Positions 25,443 through 36,154 of a stretch of 64,000 nt of DNA are shown in pieces. The notes beneath the pieces are model-generated. The model did no database searches. It had not been told where the DNA came from and saw only the letters and a list, made by a program, of their open reading frames with translations. Each line of letters opens with the position of its first letter. Position 1 is the stretch's first letter. The stretch is from contig CM032126.1 of assembly GCA_018894105.1 (NCBI GenBank), positions 8,211,001-8,275,000 of the forward strand. Direction: 5' to 3'. The translations under genes and the position numbers were made by a program. Origin of the DNA: Jacaranda mimosifolia (taxonomy: Eukaryota; Streptophyta; Magnoliopsida; Lamiales; Bignoniaceae).

Positions 25443-27769
25443 TCTGGGGTAGACGTGAAAGTTAAGAACCACTAAGAGTTAGTTCCAATGAATTTGGGCA
25501 ACCAAATGATGAAAATGCAACAAAATTGTCCAATTTTATTGGGACTTTGATAAGAGATAGAAAAAATGCACTACTCATTTATTTAAATTGGAATAAAGTT
25601 CCTCAAGATTATAAGGAGAGAATGCGGAAAATCCTACAAGTAATATACTTTATTATTTTTAAACCTTTATATATTAATTCATTTATAAATTTATACATTA
25701 TTTTTTTGCCAAATTATTGTTCTTTTAATTATATATGTTAATTCAATATGTGTGGTAGACCAAGTTTGATCTTCATGATTCCTGTAAGACTTGGACGTTG
25801 CAAAAATTTGGTAAAAAATTAAGAGACTGAAGGAACCAGTTGAAGAAAAAGTATTATAGGAAGGATTTGACTTTTGAGGAGCAAACGAAGTTCAAAGATC
25901 CTAGGGTGTATAAGGAACACTTTGAATACCTAGTTAAGTATTGGTCTACTAGTCATGCACAAAAAGTAAGCAAGAGAAATCAAATAAGTCGTGCACTTCG
26001 TGTCCACAATCATACTACGGGTACAAAAAATTTCACTAGAGTTAGAAGAAAGGAGGTTAATCTCTTTCCCTATATCTCTTCAGATTACTTTTTATTTTTC
26101 ATGAAATATTTGCCAGAGATGCAACTCTAATTCCATGCTATATATGATTTATTGTAGAAAGACCAACTTAGGCATGCTCCTACTCGAGCATAATTATTTC
26201 GGCTTTATTTCACAAAGAAAGATGGCACCCAGAGTGAGCCTGTGAAAATGCAATTGTATATTCCTCATGATATTTTTAAATATATGATATAAGTTCATGA
26301 ATAATTGATATCTAATCATGTTGGGAATTTGGTTGTAGGTCAAAATGAATGAAAAGGAACAAGAAGATTCCGATGGGTCAAATGGAGATGCATCTAGGAA
26401 TGACTCATATGCACAAGTAATGGGTAAAGAAAAAAGTGGCGAGTTCGAATGTATTGTGCTTGAGTTTGTCCCTCTATTATATATAATGATATCTCTAGTT
26501 GTGGAGCAAATCAAAATATAGTTATTAGATCTTTACAAGGGTAGAACCAGAAGCTAAGGAATGAACTTAATCAATTAAAATCTCAATCTATTCAAGTGCC
26601 AAGTCATGATAATTTTGCTAATGATTCCACACAGGTTGCAATATTTTCTTATATTTAAGGGTCATTTATGTGTTTTACTAGTTTTACTTTCTTGATAATA
26701 ATGTTTAAATTTTTTTGTATGCCATTGATGATTTGTCCCCAATTTTGCAAGTTGCAAGGTGGAATGATTGGTCTTTATCATTTTCTAATATTTTTGGTAG
26801 TCCAACTAACAACATTTAGGTGAAACTATATGTATGCAATTTGATATTGAATTGATAAGAATTTTTAGTTTTGTTTTTTATTTTTCATTATAAATATGCA
26901 TTGGTTTAAATTTTTTCTTCAGACATTTTTCTCAGCTAAGTCATTTATATTTACACTTGTGGTTATATTTTATACTTTATATGTCATTATATCTTGCTCT
27001 TACTCACTAGTTACTCTTAGTCTAGTAATTGTTGTATTTGTTTTTTCTTTTTTATTTTTCAGGTTGTTGATATAGTGTGTCTGAAGAATATAATTAAGCT
27101 GACTGAAACAATAGCTATTGGATTATTATATAGCACTAATGCAACTAATGAAGTGGGAGGACAAGAATTGGGAGACAATTATTGGGAAGTATATGTGCAA
27201 GTTGCTGTAAAGCTTAATGAACGACTAGTTATATCTTATGGACAATATAAGACTATTGGACAAGCTATTGGAGATAACATTGCTTGGCCAAAAGCTTTTG
27301 TGGTATGTATTGATAGGATTACAATTTTTTAAGTATCGTTAAACATTAGTCTCTATTGCTTTATATTACTACAACTTGTATATGATAATGATTACTTTTT
27401 TATACTGTTTGTCGTATTTTTGCATATTTTGAAGGATGTAGATGCTCAATTTTGTAGATGATTCAAATACTTTCAGAAGATATATCATTTCAAATTTTAG
27501 ATTGTCGCCTTTATTATTGATTTAGATGCTTTCTACAAATTTGTAAACATATATTAGTATTTTATCTTTCTGACAGACCTATTTATAATTTTGTTTGTTT
27601 ACTCATTTGGAACACGGGTTTTGATAAGTGATGTTTCTAAGAAGGTCATTTTTATTTATATGAAGTAAGATCAATTATTATGATGGTTTATTTTAAATAT
27701 TTGCCTATAACTAGAAAGATACGATTAGTGATTGAAATGAATAATATAAGATTTTAGTGTACATTTATA

Positions 27770-28487
27770 TTTCGGATTATGATGACACTTTACAATGTCA
27801 AATTAATGATTTATATGACATTTTGAAATGTTGGTAAATAATTCTTTTTGGACATTTATAAGGTAACTATATTAAAAAAAATGACAAGTTGAAGTCTCAC
27901 GGAAATATTTTTTTATGACATTTTAAATGCAATAATTTATGGGTGTTTTGTTACTTCAAAGTGCCAACAAAATGAAATTTTATAGCATTTTAAGATGCCA
28001 TTAATGTACTATTTTGTGGCACATTAACATGTCATTTAAAAAATATTTTTGTGACATTTTAATACATCATTTACTATATTTTTGTTGGCATGAGAACATG
28101 TCACTAAAAGAAACTTTTTATGGCATTTTAATATGTTATTTGTTACATTTTTGATGGCATATATAATATCATTTGATAAATTTTTTGTGGCATTTTAATA
28201 TGTTACTATATGCAATTCTTGTGACATATTAGTTTGCCATCTTTTAAATAAATAATGGCATTTAGATATGTCAGTTAATGCATCTATTGTGACATTTCAA
28301 TATGTCATTTATTCCATTTCTTGTTGCATTTTTTAAATGCCACAAAAAAGGTAACATAGTGACATTCTTACCTTTAGCTACACCTACTTAGATGGCAATT
28401 TTAAAAAATGTCATTATATGTAATCACTATAGTACTCTATAAGTGGTACTTTTTAACGCCTCTAATGTACCACATTTTATTGTAGTG
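27770..28487 (-). repeat. CACTA-2 right subterminal repeat block
   Basis: About twenty copies of TGGCATTTTAATATG-like units and their complements occur (for example ATGACATTTTG, TGTGGCATTTTAATATGTTA and GTGACATTTCAATATGTCA). They extend to the right terminus ATTTTATTGTAGTG. The units pair with those at the left end, consistent with a transposase-binding array. Confidence 0.8.
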
Positions 28488-28690
28488 AATATAGTGATAT
28501 TGGTAAAAACTATCATTATAATATAATACTTACTAATACTTCATTAATAAATGATAAAAGAATATAGTTTTTTATTGAAAATGTTAACATCATTATAGGT
28601 CAAAAGAATTTAATTAACTCGTGTCACTAAATATTTTTTTAAAACTATAGCATTGATATTTAGTTATGCTCTAATATGAAAAAACATATG
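28488..28690 (+). mobile_element. Right-hand fragment of the outer CACTA-like element
   Basis: Immediately right of CACTA-2, the sequence TTCATTAATAAATGATAAAA, then TGAAAATGTTAACAT, GTGTCACTAAATATTTTTTTAAAA and ATAGCATTGATATTTAGTTA matches 17335-17500 inside CACTA-2 (AATTAATAAATGACACATAAAA, GTGCCACTAATTTTTTTTAAAA, TGCCACTCATAGTTACAATG) with moderate divergence. It therefore continues the related older element seen at 16515-16902. Its right terminus was not found. Confidence 0.6.
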
Positions 28691-30034
28691 ACAAATAGAT
28701 AAAGTATATATACATTAATAACTATAAATTACAAGTTTATATATTTTATCATCAATATATTGATTAAGTTAACTCTTAATATGTTTTTCTGTATTCACTA
28801 AATTAACCAGGTTAATGATGATATTTTACTGTTAACCATATTTTACTGTGAATATTGAGGGTATATTAATAGATCACTCAGTTAAAAATTAACAAACATG
28901 CCTAAACAGTAATGATGATAAACTAATATAAAGATAAATATGAATAATAAAGATGAACCTAATGAAGTAATATATATGCACGAATTATAATATATATATT
29001 CAATTTAATGAACCTTAATAATGTGGTGTTAAGCCCTCTGGCCTCCTACTATTCTGTCCCTGTGTTTTAATTAGAACACTAGTAGCCAATAGGTAAGCAA
29101 TGTACGTATGCTCTATGCAGTACTGTGAGTATTGGTTGGACTAGTTTGGTTGAATTTTTAAGTTATCTCATAATTATTTATTATGTGATAATTTATATTA
29201 TTTTTTTTTTATCATTGTGATATAATTTGGTTAGCATGATAAATAAACCTATGGAGGGTGACAAATTAATTTATTATGAGAGTTGCGCATATAAACACGA
29301 GATTTTGGCATTCATGCGTACTTGAGTATTTATTATCACTCCAAATAAATAAATAATAAAGTGGAATAAAAACACTGCATTTCACATTATCATTCTAGCC
29401 AAACTAACCCGTAGATGATTAGGATTACCTTCGCAACACCAAGTTTTTTAAGTTTTTATCCACAAACTTATTTCTGTTTATTCTTTCTTTTGTTTTGTTT
29501 TCGTTTTCAAGAGAGTGATTGGAGAATGGGTTCAACTTATTTTGTTCAGATGTCGGTCAGTAAGTGCTATAGATGTGCATTCTAGTGATGAATCAATAAT
29601 ATGCTAAGTCTTTTTCATTTGTTATGGACAATGAAAGATATTGAAATTATTATAGCCAAATGACATATATCTACGAACACTTGCAAATAATTACTTGTAT
29701 GAGCAAACCTTTAATTTTATCAATATCTATTAGAATTAAACATATATTAAATTAAAAAAAATATTACATAGCAATTAAAATAATAGTTGAATATCAAATT
29801 TGATGAATAAAAAATTCTAAATACTCCAATATTATGCTTTTGGCTCGTTGCTAATTTTAATGGAGCGTTGTGATATTTGCTTAGTGTTGAATTGGATAAC
29901 TTGTATGTATACTGAAATATGATATTAGTATGATTAAGAAAGTATACTTCATGATCAGTTTTTTTGACATAAAAAATACCAACCGAGGGTTACATCACTT
30001 TTGCATACCCTATTTTTTGTATAGGGCCAATATA

Positions 30035-30065
<31 letters not shown>

Positions 30066-30692
30066 AAATAGAAGGCCAATAATTTTTTAGGCACCGAGGA
30101 GCAAAAAAACTCAGGACAATTCTTGGGTTGAAACTTGAAAGGACAATTACTTATTCTTTCTTTTAAAATTCAATAAATAATAATATCCTAAAAAAATTAT
30201 TTATTTTTGGAGAACATTTTAGTTGATTTCTCGTGGCCATTAATATCAAATCAATCTCTAATATGTATTTATAGAAAGAATACATTTAAATAGAAAGCAA
30301 CTATTCATTTGTAAATCGTAGAGTAAAGCGAGCTATGCATTTTATTTCTACACATCCTTAATTGCTATGTTCATATATATCTATTGTTGGTCGTTTATAA
30401 ATATGTATATATCTAATTTTTTGAATTTTAGAATATTATTGATGATGTTAAATAATTGATCTAATTTAGAGTAATTATGCTAAATTGGATAATGCCCATT
30501 ATTTTGGTCAGAAACCACTTGTATGATGCAGAGGCCCGAGCGACAGACATTGATTCGTATCAATTTATTAGTAGTTATTAAATTTATAAAAGTACAAAGT
30601 ATCGAAATGGACATCTTACATCACTATTGAAAACAACAATATTCATTTATTTACCATAATTACATTTTGGAGATCACATGATATTTATGGAG
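28691..30692. other. AT-rich intergenic sequence
   Basis: No coding region is supported. The stretch contains a (TA)n-T run at about 30030-30065 and otherwise unremarkable AT-rich sequence. It might still belong to the outer CACTA element, whose right end is unknown. Confidence 0.45.
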
Positions 30693-30921
30693 TTGAAAGT
30701 CCGGCCTTTCTACCGTCAAGTAGGTGTCATACCTACATGATGGTTTTGAGCTGTTCAATCAATTTAATAAAATTTTAGCTGTTGAAGGGGTACGAATGGT
30801 AAGAAGAAAAAAATACAAATATAGTCTTGCACGAAAATTGAGAGAAAAGAAGAAATCGCTAATACTGAAAACACCACCAACGGTTGAAAGAACAACTAGG
30901 ACGTTGGAGCAAACAAAATAA

Positions 30922-33900
30922 TAGCTAGTCAAACTAGTGATATCTTTGTTTAAATGCTACATGTACCAATAAGTAATAGCTAGTCAAACTAGCAATTTAT
31001 TTGTCTAAATTTAATATCCGCCTGAAATAAATATAATATTTCTTAATATTCAATTAAAAATCAAATGTATCTAGTATAATATTAATTAAATAACAAAGTA
31101 ATTGCCATTTGAGATAGCGACTAGTAGTGGTGTTTGGCTAGTCGAAGTAGCGATTTCTTTGGCTTAATTTAGGTATATTTATACCTTCAATTAATCTTAA
31201 ATAGATATAAATAATTTTATAACGAAAGCTAACTAATCGTTCTTTGACATGGCAACTAATGTTATTATGAATAATATTAATATAATAATATTAAATAAAA
31301 GAAAAATGTAAGTTATCGCTTTGTAAGATGGCAATTATGTGATAATATTAATTTTTATCATTATGAAACACATAAAAAATAAAAAATAATGAATATATTA
31401 ATATTTAAATAATAGAAATTAAACCAAGTAATGGCTATCTAATATAGCGAGTAGTTTTTAGTAAGAAATGCATATATTTAAATATATTATTTTTGTATTT
31501 CATGGAATACATTAATGATATAAGTATATTAATAATATTAATATTTAAGAAAAGAAAATATCCAAGTATTCGCTATCTAAGATGGCAATTAGATTTAGCA
31601 TGTAACTTTTCGTGTATTGTCTGTAAATAATTAAAAAAATTAAGAAAGGTAACTTATATTTAAAAAGGCTACTAAATATAAATAACTTATCCTTGCATCT
31701 GGTATCCTTTTACAAAAAAAGAAAAAAAAAAAAAAGAGTAAGTCAAAGAGGTTGAAAGAAATAAGAATATCAACAAGATTTTCATAAGACGAATAACCTA
31801 CGTTTGTAAATAATGTATTGTTTAATTAAATTGTTTAGGCGTTCACGGGGAAAAAAAAAGTTATATTTTGAAAAGACAAGTATAAAAAATTAAATTATGT
31901 GTAATTATTAGTCAATGCTACAATATGTGAGGATCTTAACGTGTTTTATAAACTAATTAATGATGAATGAGTATTATGAAAATTTAATTGAAACAAATTG
32001 TACAACATATTATTTTAAACAGATATATATATATATATATATATATATTGGGAATTTTTTCCTATTAAATCACTACTCACATTAGTGACTTTTTTAATTT
32101 TTTATTTTTCAGATGCCTGCTCTTACCTTTTTTAAAAAAATTATTGAGCTAAAATTTATTTGTAGGGAAAAAAACGATTTCTTTTCTACAAGAATTAAAA
32201 AAGTAAATTTAAAATTTTTTTAACAAAACATTTACATTGCTCTCGGTTTAAAAAATAAAATTTTCCACTTGAGCTGCTACTCATAGTAGTGATTCCTTAC
32301 TTGGCGAGTTAAAATTTAATTCAAACAAATGGTAGAGCAACACATTATTTTCCTATAAAGTTGCTACTCATAAGAGCGACTAATTTTTTTCTCCAATACC
32401 ACCTCTTAAATTTTTTTAAACAAGTGTTGAGATAAAAAAAATTTGTCCACTTTGGTCGCCATTAAAAGTAGCGATTTTTTATTCGATTTGATTGAAACAA
32501 TTTTTGTGCCAGCAAATATTTAAACATATTTCAAGAATTTTTTAAATCCTAGGATAAATGGTACGACAATCAGTACAAACTAGAAAATATAGATTAATCT
32601 CGATTTTAAAATAATTTTGGTCACTACTCAAAGAAGCGATTTCTTGTTCGCTTTGATTGAAATATTTTTTCTGCCAGCAAATATTTAACCATATTTCAAG
32701 ATTTTTTTAAATTCTAGGATAAATGGTACAACAATCAGTAGAAACTAGAAAATATAGATTACTCTCGATTTTAAAATAATTTTGATCGCTACTCAACATA
32801 GCAATTTCTTGTTAGAAATAATTTTTCAACCAGCAAATATTTAACCATGTTTCAATATTGTTTTAAATCCTAGAATAAATGGTACTACAATCTCGATTTT
32901 AAAATAATTTTGGTCGCTACCCAAAATGGCGATTTCTTGTTTGATTTGATTGAAATAATTTTTTTGCCCGCAAATATTTAACCATATTTCAAGATTTTTT
33001 CAAATTTTAGGATAAATGATACTGCAATCAGTTGAAACTAAAAAATATGGATTAATCTTTATTTTAAAATATATTTTTCACTTTAGCCGCTACTCAATGT
33101 AGTGACTTTTGTTAAAAATTTTAATAGTATTAGTTGCTACTCAAAGTAGTGACTGTTTCTGTAGCCCAACTTTTATGCTGCAAGAGTGTTTTATATTTAA
33201 AATTCTCATAATGTAATTTTTAATACCATTACTCGCTAGTCAAAGAAGCGACTTTTGTGTTTTTGTAGCTCTACGAATATTTTTGCTGCAAGAGTATTTT
33301 TATATTTAAAATATACAAAATGTAATTTTTTATAATAATATATTATTGTATGAGGGCGATTTTGATAATGTCTCCTCACGTGTTGTCGGACTTGAATAAT
33401 GAATCGTACCAAAAAATTGAATGGAAGTTTTTTATTGGTTGACTACCGTCAGGTAAATTTTACATTTTACAAACTTAGAATATGTGATCCAAATCGAAAT
33501 TGAGTACAACGATCTTTTATATCATAATTTTTTTTAGTAATCGAATCATTATATAAAATCTTTGTAATATCATTGGCAATATAATTAACTAAGCAACTAG
33601 ATAAAAAGTTGTTTTTATTTCATTTTTGAGCAAATAAGTAATCGCCTAGTCAAACTAGAGATTTTTTTGTCCTTCACTCAAATATAATATTTGTTAATAT
33701 TATGAGACAGTTAAAAATTAAATATGAGTAGGAAAGTGATGAGAAAGTGATTAAAAATAAGTAATAGCTAGTCAAACTAGCGAGTTCTTTGTCCTTCACT
33801 TAAATATAACAAGACACAATTAATAATTAAATAATAATTAAATATAATTAATAAAATGATTAGGAAATAAGTAATCGCTAGGCAAACTAGCGATATAATA

Positions 33901-33970
33901 TTTAACATATATTTCACATATTTCATATAAAATAATGTCCACTTTAGTCGCTACTTACAGAGCGACTTTT
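30922..33970. repeat. Array of about twenty short hairpin units inside the MULE
   Basis: Three stem types recur. Type 1 is TCGCTAG-TCAAA-CTAGCGA (30922, 30977, about 33640, 33763, 33873). Type 2 is TCGCTATC-TAA-GATGGCAA and relatives (about 31313, 31431, 31561). Type 3 is TCGCTAC-TCAAA-GTAGCGA (about 32070, 32270, 32356, 32454, 32619, 32784, 32912, 33086, 33131, 33947). Substitutions on one arm are often matched on the other (TAG with CTA, TAC with GTA), while the TCAAA loop is kept in types 1 and 3. Spacing is irregular, from 45 to 170 bases. Confidence 0.75.
32454..33084 (+). repeat. About 165-bp tandem repeat inside the MULE
   Basis: Four tandem copies start at about 32454, 32619, 32784 and 32912. 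The first three are spaced 165 bp apart, and the third is shortened to 128 bp by a deletion. Each copy begins with a type 3 hairpin and continues with CAGCAAATATTTAACCATAT, TAGGATAAATGGTAC, CAATCAGT and CTCGATTTTAAAATAATTTT. Copies 1 and 2 are the most alike. Confidence 0.85.
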
Positions 33971-34104
33971 ACATATCAATATATTGAGGGCAAATTTGTT
34001 CATGACTTCATCACATGTTGTCAACTTCACATAATGTATTGTATCGAATTTATACCATCACATAGTCTCGTACCTATCTGATGGTAGAAAGCCCCTTGAA
34101 AGTC

Positions 34105-34636
34105 TTAGTCATCACAATCTAGATTGTCAAAAAGGCAAGCTCTCTGATCTTTTTCCCAGCCAAATGCTCAATTTGTTTGTGAAATGTTTCCAGTGGACAA
34201 TTGCAATTATTTGACCATGCCATGATTAAATTAAGTTAACAATCATATTTTCTATTGTCTTTTAATAAAATAATTTAATTTTATTAGTAAATTAGATAAA
34301 ATTGAAAAAATTCATGATCAAGGTTATAAATATAAAACAATAATTTAAAAACTAGCCATCCCCTAAAAGAGTGAATTGAACATTTAAACTGCATAATGGA
34401 AAAGTACAAAAACTACAATTATTTTGCAAACCAATAAAGATATCAATCCAATTGGTGACTGCGGCAGTGTGCTACAGCGTTGGTGGTGTCAGTTTGATGG
34501 TAAAAATATGGGGAAAAATATGTACATTATATATTTTTATATATATATATATGCGCTTAGATATAAAATATAAATATATATATTTTAGATTAAAGTAATA
34601 ATAATATGTTTAAACATTCAGTATGTATAAAACTAA
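34105..34636. other. Intergenic sequence
   Basis: No gene or repeat is recognised apart from a short TATATA run near 34535. Confidence 0.5.
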
Positions 34637-34934
34637 GAGTCCGTTTGATTTTATTTTCAAAGCCCATTTTCATATTTTTTAGTATTTCAAAAATGAAACA
34701 TATCATTTTTTTTTATATATTATCACCCAATATTATTTTCATTTTAATTTTCAAAATACATTTTCCAATAACCTCTTTCTCTCTACAACATATTAAAACC
34801 AACATAATCATTACTTTTCCAATAACCTATCCAAATACAAATTTATTTTCAACTTATTTTCACTAACTAACTCTTCAAATTTTGAAAATGATGGAAATAA
34901 AAATTGAAAATAAAAATAAAATCAAACGATTCCC
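34637..34934. mobile_element. Tourist-like MITE (PIF/Harbinger)
   Basis: The left end GAGTCCGTTTGATTTTATTT and the right end, in reverse complement GGGAATCGTTTGATTTTATT, form an imperfect TIR of about 25 bases. The flanks carry TAA (34634-34636 and 34935-34937), the usual Harbinger TSD. The 298-bp length, AT-rich interior and lack of coding capacity are typical of a MITE. An 86-codon hydrophobic ORF that overlaps it is a composition artefact. Confidence 0.75.
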
Positions 34935-35429
34935 TAAGATATATGTTTGAGTTTTTAATTTTTCAAAAACTAAAATATGTATGTATAAATTTATGAACAA
35001 TTAGTTCTTTATTAATTATGTTTTCAATTTAAAAAGTTATAGTAATATTATTTTTTTAAAAACAAAATATTTTTTTAATATTTTAAAAATTGTAAAATAA
35101 GTCTAATAAATCCAACTCGTTGCATCTCAAATTTAGGACAAGTTGAATCCCGGCTCCATAGGAATCTTAAAGGGTAGGGTCTCGTGTTTTTTGGAAATCG
35201 ACTTCAAACCCAATGCATTGGTGTCTTTAGATTTGATATTGAGGCAAATGTATTATAATGTTAGTAATGGGTAAAAATGAAATTTTGAAAAAATAATAGG
35301 ACCAAAATGTCCAAGCAGATTTCCACTTGTTTACCAAGGGACAAGAAGTTGTGAAAAACACCCATGGCGATACTTGCGGCTTCGGTCTACTGTAGCTTTT
35401 CTAAGTCAAACATAACTAAAAGTCGAAAG

Positions 35430-36146
35430 TAATGTTTGAGAAATTGGATCGGTGGTCTTATTGGTTATTGGTTCAATCAATTCAATTATCGGTTCAATCG
35501 GTGTGATATCATAATTATATTTAATATTTTATAAATATAATAAAAATATAAAATATATATATATTTAAAGGAGAAAAAATAAAAGTTGTCTAGTATCATA
35601 AAACTTTCTCCAAACTCTATTCTATAATAATATTCATACATCAATTTAAAATGTTAACTCATGAAATAAGATTTGCTAGAAAATATCTTTACAGAATCCA
35701 TTAAACTTAAAAAAACAATAAACATCAACTCAAATAATATAAGAGTTTCAAATGTAAATAAAAATTAATATTACAATAGACAACAAAGTCACAATATATA
35801 ATTTTTCAATCATCATCCGCACTCTCATCAAACCTTGTCAAATGAACAATATTCATAATATTACCACCACCACTTGAACCAGTCCTAATGCCACCATGCT
35901 TTGAAAAGGATTTAAATGAGAAAATAGAAGGGCAAAAAAAAGGGAAAAGAGGATTGAAAATGAAAATAAAAATAAAAACTAAAAATCGGTTTAAAAAAAA
36001 AAGGTTCACTGGTTGAATTGATTTTTTACCAGTTTACACCTATTTGTACCGATTTTTTAACAAACTGGTTTTATATATCAAATTGGACCGGGACCTTGGC
36101 CGGTTCCCGATCGAAGCGGCTGGTCTGGTCATTTTCTCAATCATTG
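35430..36146. mobile_element. hAT-like non-autonomous element, second family
   Basis: The ends TAATGTTTGAGAAATTGG (left) and CAATGATTGAGAAAATGACC (reverse complement of the right) form a TIR. The 8-bp direct repeat GTCGAAAG flanks them exactly (35422-35429 and 36147-36154). The length is 717 bp. TIR and TSD fit the hAT superfamily. A minus-strand ORF (36009-35806) ends in a Gly/Ser-rich then acidic tail (RTGSSGGGN, FDESADDD), which could be the last exon of a parent transposase, but this is weak. The element lies about 460 bp beyond the stop codon of the polygalacturonase gene. Confidence 0.75.
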
Positions 36147-36154
36147 GTCGAAAG

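Larger units (their letters stand above)
23350..27331 (+). pseudogene. CACTA-2 second gene, plant transposase of the Ptta/En/Spm family, interrupted
   Basis: A candidate ATG lies at 23350 (MDPYMEFRLNENARSESEIE). After the inserted hAT-like element (24481-25442) the frame resumes with NEFGQPNDENATKLSNFIGT and NWNKVPQDYKERM (about 25490-25640), then LQKFGKKLRD. Next is LKKKYYRKDLTFEEQ with P-VYKEHFEYLVKYWSTSHAQ, SKRNQISRALRVHNHTTGTKNF and TRVRRKE (25840-26055), the hallmark block of this family. YAQVMGKEKSGEF follows at about 26410. A last exon (27062-27331) has LLYSTNATNEVGGQELG and GQAIGDNIAWPKAF. The role in element mobility is that of an accessory DNA-binding or regulatory protein. Compared with the CACTA-1 copy it retains more of the domain, but the insertion and several stops disable it. 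Confidence 0.75.
16903..28487 (+). mobile_element. CACTA (En/Spm) transposon, element CACTA-2
   Basis: The element starts CACTACAACAGAAGTGTTAC at 16903. Its right end, read in reverse complement, starts CACTACAATAAAATGTGGTA. The flanking TSD is AAT (16900-16902 and 28488-28490). The length is about 11.6 kb. Dense subterminal repeats based on TGGCATTT and its complement AAATGCCA occupy about 0.6 kb at each end. Inside are a TNP2-type transposase gene (19215-22445) and a second Ptta/En/Spm-family gene (23350-27331) in the same order as in CACTA-1. A hAT-like element has inserted into the second gene. Terminal and subterminal sequences differ fully from CACTA-1, so the two belong to different families. 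Confidence 0.92.
30702..34095 (+). mobile_element. Non-autonomous Mutator-like element (MULE) with hairpin arrays
   Basis: The 9-bp direct repeat TTGAAAGTC occurs exactly at 30693-30701 and 34096-34104. Between them the left end reads CGGCCTTTCTACCGTCAAGT and the right end, in reverse complement, GGGGCTTTCTACCATCAGAT. The imperfect TIR continues to a shared TGATGGT about 40 bases in. A 9-bp TSD and longish TIRs are the marks of the Mutator superfamily. No mudrA-type transposase or captured gene is visible. A 65-codon ORF at 30724 overlaps the TIR and is not supported. The interior consists mostly of short palindromic units, a 165-bp tandem repeat and an internal terminus-like junction near 33355-33475. 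Confidence 0.85.

Noticed and set aside
30724..30921. A 65-codon basic ORF at the left end of the MULE
   Set aside because: It starts inside the TIR, has no recognisable domain, and shows no sign of conservation beyond the TIR itself.
33118..33160. GTAGTG motifs as a possible right end of the outer CACTA element
   Set aside because: These belong to the MULE hairpin units (TACTCAAAGTAGTGA) and are not preceded by CACTA-type subterminal sequence.
30922..33970. A CRISPR-like array, because of regularly recurring short palindromes
   Set aside because: Spacing is irregular, repeats are degenerate and of three types, the DNA is plant nuclear, and TIRs plus a 9-bp TSD explain the region as a transposon.
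34606..34866. An 86-codon hydrophobic ORF that could be read as a membrane protein
   Set aside because: It lies almost entirely inside the AT-rich Tourist-like MITE and reflects T-rich composition.
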